A DNA stretch of 49,383 bases from JAICYJ01 sp045806525 (GCA_045806525.1 JBJMJD010000041.1:1-49383), one strand, 5' to 3'. Shown: positions 7,767 through 16,559, numbered from the stretch's first letter. Translations and numbers: made by a program. The notes: a model not told the origin generated them from the letters alone.

Positions 7767-10700
7767 TCGCGACCCGCACCTGGAACCGTGGGCAAGCCGA
7801 GGCGATCGAGCGCCGCGGCCGTGTGTTCGTCTCGGCAGGGGCCGGAACCGGGAAGACCTCCGTGCTGATCGAGCGGGTCGTCCGCCGGCTGCAGGAGGGC
7901 ACGCCGCTCGACCACCTGCTGGTGATCACGTTCACCGAGCGCGCCGCCGACGAGCTGAAGCGCCGGATCCGGGCGCGGCTGCGTGAGCTGGAGATGCTGG
8001 ACGCTGAGGCGGCGGTGGAGTCGGCCTGGATCTCGACCATCCACGGGCTGTGCGCGCGGGTGCTGCGTGCGCATGCGCTGGAGGCCGGCATCGACCCCTC
8101 CTTCGCGGTCGCGTCCGACACCGAGATGCGGATTCTGCAGTCGGAGGCATTCGCCCAGACGGTGGAGGCGTTCGGCGAGGACGGCGACCCGGCCAGGCTC
8201 GACCTGCTGGCCCGCTACGGCCAGGATCGCCTGCGCCGGATCGTGGCCGAGCTGCACGGACGGCTGCGGGGAGTGGGGCTGCCGCTCGAGCTGCGGCCGC
8301 ACCGCGACCCCGATCCCGACTCGGCCGAGGACGCGCCGGAGCGGGAGGCGGCCGCCGACCTGGCGCTGATCGAGCAGCTGCTGGTGCTGTTCGACCGGCA
8401 CTACCAGGCGGTCAAGGACGTGCGCGGCCGCCTCGACTTCGACGACCTGGAGCTGGTCGCCCGCGACCTGCTGCGCTCGAAGCCGGAGCTGGCGGCGGGC
8501 TACCGCGAGCGGTTCGCCGAGGTGATGGTGGACGAGTTCCAGGACACGAACCGCCTGCAGGTGGAGCTCGTCGAGCTGGTCTGCGGCGGTGACCTGTTCC
8601 TGGTCGGTGACGAGTTTCAGAGCATCTACCGGTTCCGGCGCGCCGATGTCGAGGTCTACCGCGAGCAGCGCGCGGTGGCCGGCGACGCGGTGATCGCGCT
8701 CGACGAGAACTACCGGTCGCGGCCGCACGTGCTCGACCTGGTGAACGAGGCGTACGGCCGCGAGTTCGGCATCGGCTACCACGACCTGGTGGCGGCGGGG
8801 GACTTCGACGGCGACCCGCCGGCCCCCGAGGTGGAGCTGCTGCTGACCGACGTGCGCGCCTGCCGCGAGGACGATATCGCTTGGCGCCAGGCCGAGGCGG
8901 CCGCGATCGCCCTGCGCGTGCGGGAGCTGGTGGACGCGGACGTGTGCGGCGCGGGCGGTGTGGTGCTGCTGTTCGAGGCGGGCACCGACGCGGGCACCTA
9001 CGAGGACGCCCTGCAGAAGCAGAACCTGCCCACCGTGCGCGCCACCGGTCGCGGCTACTACGGCCAGCAGGAGGTGGGGGATCTGATCGCCTACCTGCGG
9101 CTGCTGATCAACCGCACAGACGACCGGGCACTGCTCTCGGTGCTGGCCTCGCCGCTGGTGGGCATGTCGAACGACGGGCTGGGGCTGATCCGCCTGGCCA
9201 CCCGGCGGGCGGCCGCGATCGGCGCGTTCGAGCCCGCCCGCTGGCCGCAGGCGCTGTCGGAGGCCGACAACCGGCTGGGCCAGGCATTCAAGCTGCGGTA
9301 CGACCGGCTGGTGGAACGGCAGCCGGGCTACAGCCTGGAGCGCCTGTGCGAGGCGATCGTGGCCGAGCACGACTTCGATCTGGCGCTGCTGGCGCGGCCT
9401 GACGGCGACCGCCGCCTGGCCAACGTGCGCAAGCTCGTGCGCCTGGCCCGCGAGTACGAGCAGCTGCGCGGCCCCGATCTGGAGGGGTTCGTGCGCTTCT
9501 GTGAGGAGCAGGCCGACCTGGCTGCGCGCGAGGGTGAGGCGGCGATCGCCGACGAGGGCGGCGACGCGGTAGTGCTGATGACCGTGCACTCGGCCAAGGG
9601 GCTCGAGTTCCCGGTGGTGGTGCTGGCTGATGCCGGCCGCCGGCTGGGTGGGCGGGGCGCGCCGGACGTGCTGCTCGACCGACGGGGGCGCGTCGGCATC
9701 CGGGCCTGCCCGGACACCGGTACCACCCGCCCGGCGCTGGGCCTGAAGGAGCTCGGCGACGACGACAAGCGCGCCGAGCGCGAGGAGGGACGTCGCCGCC
9801 AGTACGTGGCGATGACCCGCGCTCAGCAGCACCTGATCGTGAGCGGTGGCTTCTCCAAGGTCGAGGACGACACCCCGGTGGCGGCGCTGTGCCGGGTGCT
9901 GGAGGTGGGGCTGCACAGCGAGGGCCTGGTCGAGGTCGGCCGCACCCGGGTGGACGTGCGCGTGGTGGGCGTCCCCGAGACGCCCCCGGCCACGCTGCCG
10001 GCCGAGGTGCCCGATCAGATGCACCTGTTCGCCGCGCTTGAATCGCCGCTGCCGGAGCTGCCTGAGCTGCAGCTGCCGGCAGCTCCGCCCGGCGTCTCGC
10101 TGCGCCGTATCTCCTACAGCGGCCTGGCCCTGTACGACCGCTGCGGCTACCGGTTCTACGCCCAGCGCATCCTGCGGCTGCCGGAACGGCAGGTCGATCG
10201 GCCCCAGGGAGAGGGCATGGCCGGCGTCGAGATCGGCGATGCCGTGCACCTGCTGCTGGAGCGAGACGACGAGCGCTGGCGCGACCTCTATCCCCACGCG
10301 ACGGCCGAGGATGAGGCACGGATCGCGCGGATGCTGTCCAGCTGGGCCGGTTCGCAGCTGGCCGAGCGCGTGCGCGGCCTGGAGGGCGTGAGCGTCGAGC
10401 TGCCGTTCGCCTTCGCCGTCGATGACGTGCTGATCAGGGGCCGGTTCGATCTCCACCAGCGCGGCGCCGACGGCTCGGCGCTGGTGGTCGACTACAAGAC
10501 CAACCTGCTCGGCGATCGCACCCCGGACGAGCTGGTCGAGCGCAGCTACGGGCACCAGGTGGCGATCTACGCGCTGGCCGTGCTGATCGGAGGGGCGACC
10601 TCGGTGGAGGTCGTCTATGCGTTCCTCGATCAGCCCGACGCGGTCGTCGTGCGGAGCTTCACCGCCGCCGATCTCGACTCGCTGCGCGACGGCGTGCGCG

Positions 10701-10810
10701 CCTCGATCGCGCCGATCCTGGAGGGCCGGTTCCTGCCGCGGCCGGGCCCCTGGTGCAACGAGTGCCCGGCGCTCGACCTGCTCTGCGCCGGTCCGGCGCT
10801 TCCCTCGTGA
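7763..10810 (+). CDS. addA: AddA-like UvrD/RecB helicase-nuclease
   Basis: 1015 aa superfamily 1 helicase fused to a nuclease. Motif I AGAGTGKT is at 25-32; Walker B is VDEFQDTN (D257, E258); motif III-like VGDEFQSIYRF follows; then LDENYRS (motif IV), VHSAKGLEFPVV (motif V) and YVAMTRAQQHL (motif VI). The C-terminal PD-(D/E)XK nuclease has VVDYKTN (D910, K912). It forms the motor and one nuclease of the AddAB complex for recombinational repair. The start is the GTG overlapping addB by 4 nt, and it in turn overlaps nth by 4 nt. A long antisense reading frame over this gene is a composition artefact. Confidence 0.93.
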   Translation: MIATRTWNRGQAEAIERRGRVFVSAGAGTGKTSVLIERVVRRLQEGTPLDHLLVITFTERAADELKRRIRARLRELEMLDAEAAVESAWISTIHGLCARVLRAHALEAGIDPSFAVASDTEMRILQSEAFAQTVEAFGEDGDPARLDLLARYGQDRLRRIVAELHGRLRGVGLPLELRPHRDPDPDSAEDAPEREAAADLALIEQLLVLFDRHYQAVKDVRGRLDFDDLELVARDLLRSKPELAAGYRERFAEVMVDEFQDTNRLQVELVELVCGGDLFLVGDEFQSIYRFRRADVEVYREQRAVAGDAVIALDENYRSRPHVLDLVNEAYGREFGIGYHDLVAAGDFDGDPPAPEVELLLTDVRACREDDIAWRQAEAAAIALRVRELVDADVCGAGGVVLLFEAGTDAGTYEDALQKQNLPTVRATGRGYYGQQEVGDLIAYLRLLINRTDDRALLSVLASPLVGMSNDGLGLIRLATRRAAAIGAFEPARWPQALSEADNRLGQAFKLRYDRLVERQPGYSLERLCEAIVAEHDFDLALLARPDGDRRLANVRKLVRLAREYEQLRGPDLEGFVRFCEEQADLAAREGEAAIADEGGDAVVLMTVHSAKGLEFPVVVLADAGRRLGGRGAPDVLLDRRGRVGIRACPDTGTTRPALGLKELGDDDKRAEREEGRRRQYVAMTRAQQHLIVSGGFSKVEDDTPVAALCRVLEVGLHSEGLVEVGRTRVDVRVVGVPETPPATLPAEVPDQMHLFAALESPLPELPELQLPAAPPGVSLRRISYSGLALYDRCGYRFYAQRILRLPERQVDRPQGEGMAGVEIGDAVHLLLERDDERWRDLYPHATAEDEARIARMLSSWAGSQLAERVRGLEGVSVELPFAFAVDDVLIRGRFDLHQRGADGSALVVDYKTNLLGDRTPDELVERSYGHQVAIYALAVLIGGATSVEVVYAFLDQPDAVVVRSFTAADLDSLRDGVRASIAPILEGRFLPRPGPWCNECPALDLLCAGPALPS

Positions 10811-11448
10811 GCGCCCGTTCCGAGCGCGCGGTGCACCTGCTCGATCTGCTCGCGGCGGAGCATCCCGATGCCCGCATCGCGCTCGACTTCACGACGCCGC
10901 TGGAGCTGCTGGTGGCGACGATCCTGTCCGCCCAGTGCACGGACGCGCGCGTGAACATGGTCACGCCGGCGCTGTTCGCGCTCTGCCGCACCCCCGCCGA
11001 CTACCTGGCGCTGCCGCAGGTCGAGCTGGAGGAGTTGATCCGCCCGACCGGGTTCTTCCGCAACAAGGCGCGCGCGATCCGCGAGTGCTGCTCCTCGATC
11101 GAGGAGCGGTTCGACGGCCGCGTTCCCGAGACGCTGGACGAGCTGGTGACGCTGCACGGGGTCGGCCGCAAGACGGCGGCGGTGGTGTCGTCGAACGCGT
11201 TCGGGCGGCGCGACGGGATCGCGGTGGACACGCACGTTGGGCGGGTGTCGCGGCGGCTGGGACTGACACGGCACACCGACACGGTGAAGGTAGAGCGGGC
11301 GCTGATGCGGCTGTTCCCGCGCGAGCGCTGGCTGCAGGTCTCAGATGTGCTGATCTTCCATGGCCGGCGGGTGTGCGAGGCGCGCAGGCCGCGCTGCGGC
11401 GAGTGCGCGGTCCGTGATCTGTGCCCGTCCGCGCACCTGTTCCTGTGA
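10807..11448 (+). CDS. nth: Endonuclease III (DNA glycosylase/AP lyase)
   Basis: 213 aa, full-length Nth. The helix-hairpin-helix LHGVGRKTA carries the catalytic lysine K122; the catalytic Asp is D141 in VDTHVGR. The Fe-S loop C-x6-C-x2-C-x5-C is intact (C190, C197, C200, C206). The enzyme removes oxidised pyrimidines and nicks the abasic site. The start is a GTG within a 4-nt overlap with addA, so break resection and base excision repair genes form one operon, presumably driven from the promoter at 4821. Confidence 0.95.
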   Translation: MSARSERAVHLLDLLAAEHPDARIALDFTTPLELLVATILSAQCTDARVNMVTPALFALCRTPADYLALPQVELEELIRPTGFFRNKARAIRECCSSIEERFDGRVPETLDELVTLHGVGRKTAAVVSSNAFGRRDGIAVDTHVGRVSRRLGLTRHTDTVKVERALMRLFPRERWLQVSDVLIFHGRRVCEARRPRCGECAVRDLCPSAHLFL

Positions 11449-11506
11449 CGCTTCCGGCACGGGAGCGGTCTTGCGTCGTGACGCGCTCGGGGTGCACCAT
11501 CGTGGC

Positions 11507-11797
11507 ATGACGCGGATCGAGATCGAGCTCTACGCAGACCGGCTGTCACGCCACGCCGAGCGGCTGCGCGACGACCTGGAGGGCGCGCGCATGCGGCTCG
11601 GCTGGCTGCGGCTTGAGTCGCGGGCGCGCGAGCGGCTGGGCGTGCGTGACTGCGCCGTGCTGGAGGCGCTGGGCGTGCTGACGTCCAGCGACGAGGCGGC
11701 CGAGCGTCGTCTGGTGGATCGCCGGCTGCGGCAGCTGGAGGTGGTCGAGCGGTTCCAGGCGCTGGTGGAGGCGGAGCTGGAGGGACTGGGCAGCTGA
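11507..11797 (+). CDS. Small helical protein of unknown function, 96 aa
   Basis: Highly charged and Leu/Arg/Glu-rich throughout, predicted to be helical and probably coiled coil, with no cysteines beyond one and no membrane segment. I do not recognise a family. The ATG at 11507 lies 58 nt beyond the nth stop and no good ribosome site precedes it; the upstream frame-open extension overlaps nth and is unlikely. It converges with the zinc-ribbon/PAS gene (4 nt apart). It may be transcribed with addBA-nth. Confidence 0.6.
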   Translation: MTRIEIELYADRLSRHAERLRDDLEGARMRLGWLRLESRARERLGVRDCAVLEALGVLTSSDEAAERRLVDRRLRQLEVVERFQALVEAELEGLGS

Positions 11798-11801
11798 GGC
11801 G

Positions 11802-12257
11802 TCAGTCGTTCCTTGGCGCCAGCGAGGCCAGCAGGCCGCCGTCCTCGTCATACGCCGGGAACAGGTCGACCCGCACGGCCTTCTCCCGGCCGCTGCGGTG
11901 CCGCAGCACCAGCGGCTGGTCGAGCTTGCGCACGCCCCACTCCATCACCACCGACACCGGGTTTGACTCGGCGCTGAACCCGCTCAGCCGGAACGCGTCG
12001 ACCAGCGGCTTGCCCAGCAGCTCGCCCTCGCCATAGCCGGTCAGCTCGAACACGCCCTTGCCGGCCGAGATCACGCGGGTCTCCTTGTCGCAGGCAACGA
12101 ACCCGGCGTTGGCGGGCGGGTAGAAGTCCTCGAGCAGCTCGAACAGGAACCCGAACCCGCACTTGGCGCAGCCCACCTGCTGATGGGACAGGCCGTCGCG
12201 GCCGTCGTCGTCGATGGCGCGGGTGCCACAGTTCGGACAGATCCAGTAACGAGCCAT
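11802..12257 (-). CDS. Zinc-ribbon plus PAS-domain protein
   Basis: 151 aa. The N-terminus is a zinc ribbon: CPNC at 7-10 and CAKC about 20 residues later. A PAS-like domain follows (about 45-145), with FVACDKETRVISAGKGVFELTGYGEGELLGK typical of PAS sensor folds (quoted here only as a region from about residue 52). There is no kinase, GGDEF or other output domain, so it may act as a stand-alone sensor or adaptor. The start is supported by TAGGCT 6 nt upstream. It is separated from trxB by 34 nt and lies on the same strand downstream of it. Confidence 0.7.
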   Translation of the reverse strand: MARYWICPNCGTRAIDDDGRDGLSHQQVGCAKCGFGFLFELLEDFYPPANAGFVACDKETRVISAGKGVFELTGYGEGELLGKPLVDAFRLSGFSAESNPVSVVMEWGVRKLDQPLVLRHRSGREKAVRVDLFPAYDEDGGLLASLAPRND

Positions 12258-12263
12258 GACCTA

Positions 12264-12269
12264 AGCCTA
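12264..12269 (-). promoter_or_regulatory. -10 box TAGGCT, 6 nt before ATG 12257
   Basis: TANNNT on the minus strand, 6 nt from the start of the zinc-ribbon/PAS gene; implies leaderless transcription independent of trxB. Confidence 0.45.
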
Positions 12270-12291
12270 CTGGCGAAGATTGCAGATGGAT

Positions 12292-13260
12292 TCAGGCGGC
12301 TTCGCCGGCCGTCGCCGGCATGGCGGCGGGCAGGGCATGCGCCAGCCAGCGCTCGGCGTCGAGCGCCGCCATGCAGCCCATCCCGGCCGCGGTCACGGCC
12401 TGCCGGTAGGTGTGGTCGACGACGTCGCCGGCGGCGAACACGCCCTCGATGTTGGTGGCGGTGGAGCCTGGCTGGGTGACCAGGTAGCCGGCCTCGTCCA
12501 TGTCGAGGATGCCCTTGAACAGTCCCGTCGTGGGGTCGTGCCCGATCGCCACGAACAGGCCGTCGGCCGACAGGTCGCGGTGCTCGCCGGTGAGGGTGTC
12601 GCGCAGCCGCACGCCCGTCACCCGCCCCTCATCGGCGCCCAGCACCTCGTCCACGGTGGCGTTGGTGATGAACTCGACGTTGTCCTTGGAGCGGGCGTAG
12701 TCGATCATGATCTTCGAGGCGCGGAACTCGTCGCGCCGGTGCACCACCTTCACGTGATCGGCGAACTTGGCCAGGAAGCTGGCCTCCTCCATCGCGCTGT
12801 CGCCGCCTCCCACGACGATCACCTGCTTGGCGCGGAAGAAGCTCGCGTCGCAGACCGCGCAGTAGCTGACGCCCATGCCCTGCAGATGCTGCTCGCTGGG
12901 CAGTCCGATCTGTCGCGCCGTGGCGCCCGTGGCCACGATCACGCTGCGGGCGAGGTGCTCCTCGTCGCCGACGTAGACCTTCAGGGGCTGGCCCGAGAAG
13001 TCGACCCGGCTGACGTCGCTGGCAACCAGCTCGGCGCCGAACCGCTCGGCCTGCTTGCGCATCGTCGCCATCAGCTCGGGACCCATGATCCCGTCCACGA
13101 ACCCGGGGTAGTTCTCGACATCACTCGTGATCATCAGCTGGCCGCCGTAGGCGAAGCCCTCGAACACCAGCGGCCGCAGGTTTCCGCGGGCGGCGTACAA
13201 CGCGGCGGTATAGCCCGCGGGCCCGCCGCCGATAATGATCACATCGCGAATCTCACTCAT
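12292..13260 (-). CDS. trxB: Thioredoxin reductase
   Basis: 322 aa, standard bacterial TrxB. FAD site GGGPAG at 11-16, redox-active CAVC at C134/C137, NADPH site GGGDSAMEE near 152 with HRRDEFRAS following, and the C-terminal FAD motif GVFAAGDVVD. It reduces thioredoxin with NADPH in the cytoplasm. No thioredoxin gene adjoins it. The start overlaps the stop of an upstream zinc-ribbon gene by 4 nt (ATGA). It may supply electrons to the CcdA/TlpA/CcmH chain at 777-2454, which is a pathway inference. Confidence 0.96.
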   Translation of the reverse strand: MSEIRDVIIIGGGPAGYTAALYAARGNLRPLVFEGFAYGGQLMITSDVENYPGFVDGIMGPELMATMRKQAERFGAELVASDVSRVDFSGQPLKVYVGDEEHLARSVIVATGATARQIGLPSEQHLQGMGVSYCAVCDASFFRAKQVIVVGGGDSAMEEASFLAKFADHVKVVHRRDEFRASKIMIDYARSKDNVEFITNATVDEVLGADEGRVTGVRLRDTLTGEHRDLSADGLFVAIGHDPTTGLFKGILDMDEAGYLVTQPGSTATNIEGVFAAGDVVDHTYRQAVTAAGMGCMAALDAERWLAHALPAAMPATAGEAA

Positions 13261-13472
13261 TGCTCTCCAGTCGTCTCGACACCGCCAACGTGTGGCTCCG
13301 GCGGGTCGTTAATGTCCTCACTATCTACAACGTGTTCGACCTTGAAACATTCCTGACAGCGGTCGCACCAGGCCGCGCCGCCCTCGATCCGGGCGCCGAA
13401 GAAGCTGCCCAGCGGCTGTCCGCAGTAGGGGCAGAACCGCACCGCCGGGTGAGCCTCGCTGCGCGGATGCAT
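13257..13472 (-). CDS. Small double-CxxC zinc-ribbon protein, 71 aa
   Basis: Two CxxC pairs, CPYC (14-17) and CDRC (36-39), with a third Cys at 42, form a treble or ribbon zinc site. The C-terminal tail is acidic and probably flexible. It is translationally coupled to trxB by a 4-nt overlap, suggesting it works with thioredoxin reductase, perhaps as substrate or partner; that is inference. The ATG start lies 9 nt from a TAGACT -10 that overlaps the -10 of the divergent gene at 13501. Confidence 0.65.
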   Translation of the reverse strand: MHPRSEAHPAVRFCPYCGQPLGSFFGARIEGGAAWCDRCQECFKVEHVVDSEDINDPPEPHVGGVETTGEQ

Positions 13473-13481
13473 CAGATGCGA

Positions 13482-13491
13482 AGTCTATAGT
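13482..13491. promoter_or_regulatory. Overlapping divergent -10 boxes
   Basis: AGTCTATAGT contains TAGACT on the minus strand (13482-13487, 9 nt from ATG 13472) and TATAGT on the plus strand (13486-13491, 9 nt from ATG 13501). The two boxes share two bases, so polymerase can presumably occupy only one direction at a time. Confidence 0.6.
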
Positions 13492-13500
13492 TCCGGCCCG

Positions 13501-14250
13501 ATGAGCCAACGCCAGAAACAGCGCACGAACGAGAACCGCGCCCGCCGCCTCGGCAGCGGCGACGGCATCGCGCGCCACGGCCGAAAGCCGGTCGGCAAGA
13601 CCGGCGGCCCGGGCGGTGTGCCGGCCTGGGCGTGGGTCGTGGGCGGTGCCATCCTGGTCGCGGCCATTGCGGTCGTGGGTGCGCTGCTGGTGACGCGCGG
13701 AGGCTCGTCCGGCTCCGGCGGCAACCAGACCGACGCCGTGATCACGCAGCGGAACTCGACCGCCAAGGTGGACTGGGTCAGCCAGGGCACGTGGCAGCCC
13801 AACTACACGAACCTGCAGGCTGCGCTGACGGCCATGAACCTGCCGACGGCCAACTCGACGACGGGCTATGCGACCCACTATCACGCCCATATCACGATCT
13901 ACGCGGACGGCCATAAGGCGCCGGTGCCGGCCCTTGTCGGGATCGACGAGGCGGCACAGCTGCTGTCGCCGATTCACACCCACGACGACAGCGGCGTCAT
14001 CCACATGGAGGCCGACGAGAAGAACTTCACGCCGAACCTCCAGGAGGTCTTCAACGTCTGGGGCCTGCGGTTCAGCTCGCAGTGCATCGGCGGCTACTGC
14101 GGCGGCATCAAGATGTGGGTGGACGGACAGCCCAGCACGCAGTTCGGCGCGCACGTGATGAAAGAGCACGACGCGATCACGATCCTGCAGGGCACCCCGC
14201 CGCCGGGCTTCAAGCCCGACAGGAGCTACAACTTCCCAGCCGGCGAGTAG
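13501..14250 (+). CDS. Membrane-anchored His-rich extracytoplasmic protein
   Basis: 249 aa. A basic, disordered N-terminus (1-40) is followed by one membrane segment (about 42-62), so the bulk is outside the cytoplasm. The exported part has HYHAHITIYADG and, about 40 residues on, HTHDDSGVIHME, a histidine arrangement suggesting a metal site, then a C-x4-C pair (SSQCIGGYC). I recall similar uncharacterised proteins in actinobacteria, but I cannot name a domain. Its promoter overlaps that of the trxB operon, so co-regulation or mutual exclusion is plausible. Function unknown. Confidence 0.7.
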   Translation: MSQRQKQRTNENRARRLGSGDGIARHGRKPVGKTGGPGGVPAWAWVVGGAILVAAIAVVGALLVTRGGSSGSGGNQTDAVITQRNSTAKVDWVSQGTWQPNYTNLQAALTAMNLPTANSTTGYATHYHAHITIYADGHKAPVPALVGIDEAAQLLSPIHTHDDSGVIHMEADEKNFTPNLQEVFNVWGLRFSSQCIGGYCGGIKMWVDGQPSTQFGAHVMKEHDAITILQGTPPPGFKPDRSYNFPAGE

Positions 14251-14258
14251 CGCCCGCG

Positions 14259-14274
14259 TCCCCCGTGTGGGGGA
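14259..14274 (+). terminator. G/C hairpin after the His-rich protein gene
   Basis: TCCCCC, loop GTGT, GGGGGA: a 6-bp perfect stem 9 nt past the stop. No T-run follows, so it is at best a weak or factor-assisted terminator. Confidence 0.35.
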
Positions 14275-14298
14275 TGGCCGCATCCTCCCCCGGGGCGA

Positions 14299-14304
14299 TA
14301 TAGC
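14299..14304 (+). promoter_or_regulatory. -10-like TATAGC, 5 nt before ATG 14310
   Basis: Near match to TANNNT (last base C), directly upstream of the GGDEF gene start. Confidence 0.35.
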
Positions 14305-14309
14305 CGGTA

Positions 14310-15779
14310 ATGCGTCCGTCGCCGCCCGCAGACCTCGCCCGCAACCGTGAGGCGATCGCCTACCTGGCGATCGGCGCAACGCTGAGCGCCGCCTACTTCG
14401 TGGCGCCGGCCAGCCCGAACGTGCAGCACGTGATCTACGAGGCGGTCGGCATCAGCGCCGTCGCCGCGATCTGGCGCGGCAACCTGCGCCACCGGTCAGG
14501 GCCGCCCTGGACGGCGATGCTGATCGGGATCGCGCTGTGGGTGGGCGGCGACAGCTTCTGGAATGCCTACCGCTGGATCACGGGCAACGAGGCGCCCTTC
14601 CCCTCCGGCGCCGACGTGTTCTACCTGCTCGCGTACCTGCCGCTGCTGCTCGCCATCGCGCTGCTCGTGCGAGGCGGACGGCCGCGTGCGTCCGACCTGG
14701 TCGATGCCTCCATCGTCGGCCTGGCGGCAGGCCTGGTGGTGTGGTTCGCGGCCATCGCGCCCTCCGCCGCGGCGCATCAAAACTCCGCCCTGACCGGCGC
14801 CGTCACCGTCATCTACCCGACCATGGACTACCTGCTGCTGCTCGGCGTCGTGCAGCTGGCCTTCGTCGGCGGCCTCCGCAACACCGCCCTTCGGTGGGCG
14901 ACCGCGGCGTTTGCGACGGTGCTCGTGACCGACATCATCTACGCCCGCATGCGGGTGGACGCGAGCTTCACGGCCACGTCCTACGTGAACATCGGCTACT
15001 TCGCCTTCTACGTGCTGCTTGGCGCCGCCGCGCTGTCTCCGGCGGTGCGCGAGCCGATCGAGTCGGCCAGGTCGCCCTACGGGCAGCTGACCCTGGGGCG
15101 AATGGCGCTGCTGACCGCGGCGCTGCTGGCGACCCCGGCCACGATCGGCTTCGACGCGGCCACCAGACCGAGCGACGTGCGCGCGCTGGCGTTGATCGGG
15201 GCGCTGATCGCGGTGCTGGTGCTGACGCGGATGGCGCTGCTGTTCGTGGAGCGCGATCAGCTGGATGTGGCTCGCCGCGAGGCGCAGCGGCAGCTGAAGC
15301 AGATCGCCTACCACGACGGCCTCACGGAGCTCGCCAACCGGCGGTCGCTGTACGAGTCGATCGGCGAGGCGATCGCGGCCGGCGGTGGCGGGACCGCGCT
15401 CCTGTTCGTCGACCTGGACGGGTTCAAGGCGGTCAACGACGAGCACGGCCACATGGCCGGGGATGCGGTGCTGGCCGAGGTGGCCGGGCGGCTGCGGCGC
15501 GCCGTGCGCGGCGAGGACCTGGTGGCCCGCCACGGCGGCGACGAGTTCGTCGTGCTGCTGCGCGGGCTGCCGCCGGATCAGGCGAGCGAGCTGGCCGTGC
15601 AGGCCGCCGACCGCGTGCGGGCGGCGCTGGGCGACCCGATCGACACGCCGGTGGCGCAGTTCTCGATCACGGCAAGCATCGGCATCGCCCTGCATCCACG
15701 CGACGGCACCTCACCCGACCAGCTGATCCGGGTAGCCGACGACCGCATGTATCAGAGCAAGCGCAGCCGCGCCGCCTAA
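14310..15779 (+). CDS. Membrane diguanylate cyclase (GGDEF)
   Basis: 489 aa. The first about 310 residues are hydrophobic with roughly eight to ten membrane segments, possibly a sensory module. A short helix leads to a GGDEF domain with DLDGFKAVNDEHGH, intact GGDEF at 409-413 and an RxxD inhibitory site (RGED) nine residues before it. It should make c-di-GMP from two GTP and be product-inhibited. No EAL or HD-GYP domain is attached. Together with the HD-GYP protein at 28031-29209 it gives this region both synthesis and hydrolysis of c-di-GMP. It converges with tatC. Confidence 0.9.
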   Translation: MRPSPPADLARNREAIAYLAIGATLSAAYFVAPASPNVQHVIYEAVGISAVAAIWRGNLRHRSGPPWTAMLIGIALWVGGDSFWNAYRWITGNEAPFPSGADVFYLLAYLPLLLAIALLVRGGRPRASDLVDASIVGLAAGLVVWFAAIAPSAAAHQNSALTGAVTVIYPTMDYLLLLGVVQLAFVGGLRNTALRWATAAFATVLVTDIIYARMRVDASFTATSYVNIGYFAFYVLLGAAALSPAVREPIESARSPYGQLTLGRMALLTAALLATPATIGFDAATRPSDVRALALIGALIAVLVLTRMALLFVERDQLDVARREAQRQLKQIAYHDGLTELANRRSLYESIGEAIAAGGGGTALLFVDLDGFKAVNDEHGHMAGDAVLAEVAGRLRRAVRGEDLVARHGGDEFVVLLRGLPPDQASELAVQAADRVRAALGDPIDTPVAQFSITASIGIALHPRDGTSPDQLIRVADDRMYQSKRSRAA

Positions 15780-15784
15780 CCGCT

Positions 15785-16555
15785 CTACCCGACGTCCGGC
15801 GTGGGCAGCTCGCCTCCGCGGCCGCGTTCGACGCCCAGCACGATGAAGTAGGACAGCCCGTAGAGCGCCAGCAGCGGGATGAACTCGACGATGAACGAGA
15901 TGGGGTCGACGCCGGGGAGCAGCATCGCCAGCACCGCGAGGGCGACGATCGATGCCCGCCAGTGGCGCCGCATCAGCGCCGAGCTCATGATCCGCAGGCG
16001 CGCCAGCACCAGCATCACGGCCGGCATCTCGAACACGATACCCATGGCCAGCAGCGTCAGCAGCACGAACTGGACGTAGTCCTTGGCGCGCAGCTGGTAG
16101 CTGAAGGCCTGGTCGTTGTAGCCGACCAGGAAGCCGATCGTAGGCGGCACCACCAGGAACCACGCGAACACGGCGCCGACGATGAACAGCGTGGGGATCA
16201 TCAGCGTCAGCGGCCGCAGCGAGCGGTGATGCTGCTCGGACACGGCCGGGATCAGGAAGGCATACAGCTGATAGGTCGCGATCGGCATGGTCAGGAGCAG
16301 CCCGCCGTAGATCGCGACCGAGATCGAGGTGAGGATGCCGTCCAGTGGGCTGGTGGCCAGGAACCGGTAGGTGTGCCCGCCGTGCTGCGGGAGCGGCACA
16401 GCCATCGCGTTCAGAATTGCCCCCGACTGCCAGAAGCAGATGCCGACGGCCACCGTCAGCACGGCGAGCACTACCACCAGGCGGCCGCGCAGCTCGTCGA
16501 GGTGGTCGACCAGCGTCAGCTGGTCGGCGGGATGAACGCGGGGGCGGCGCAACAT
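15785..16555 (-). CDS. tatC: TatC, Sec-independent translocase receptor
   Basis: 256 aa with six membrane segments, usual TatC size. The N-terminal LVDHLDELRGRL signature (recognition of twin-arginine signal peptides) and the later LTLLAMGIVFEMPAV loop are typical. It binds Tat substrates and recruits TatA to export folded proteins. It follows tatA by 4 nt and must be co-transcribed with it. No TatB is seen, consistent with minimal TatAC systems of Gram-positive bacteria. Confidence 0.95.
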   Translation of the reverse strand: MLRRPRVHPADQLTLVDHLDELRGRLVVVLAVLTVAVGICFWQSGAILNAMAVPLPQHGGHTYRFLATSPLDGILTSISVAIYGGLLLTMPIATYQLYAFLIPAVSEQHHRSLRPLTLMIPTLFIVGAVFAWFLVVPPTIGFLVGYNDQAFSYQLRAKDYVQFVLLTLLAMGIVFEMPAVMLVLARLRIMSSALMRRHWRASIVALAVLAMLLPGVDPISFIVEFIPLLALYGLSYFIVLGVERGRGGELPTPDVG

Positions 16556-16559
16556 CGGG

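Noticed and set aside
7646..10555. A 969-codon open frame antisense to addA
   Set aside because: It mirrors the codon bias of addA, lacks any recognisable domain, and addA carries all helicase motifs. High GC makes such shadows common (also opposite addB and the PLD and MFS genes).
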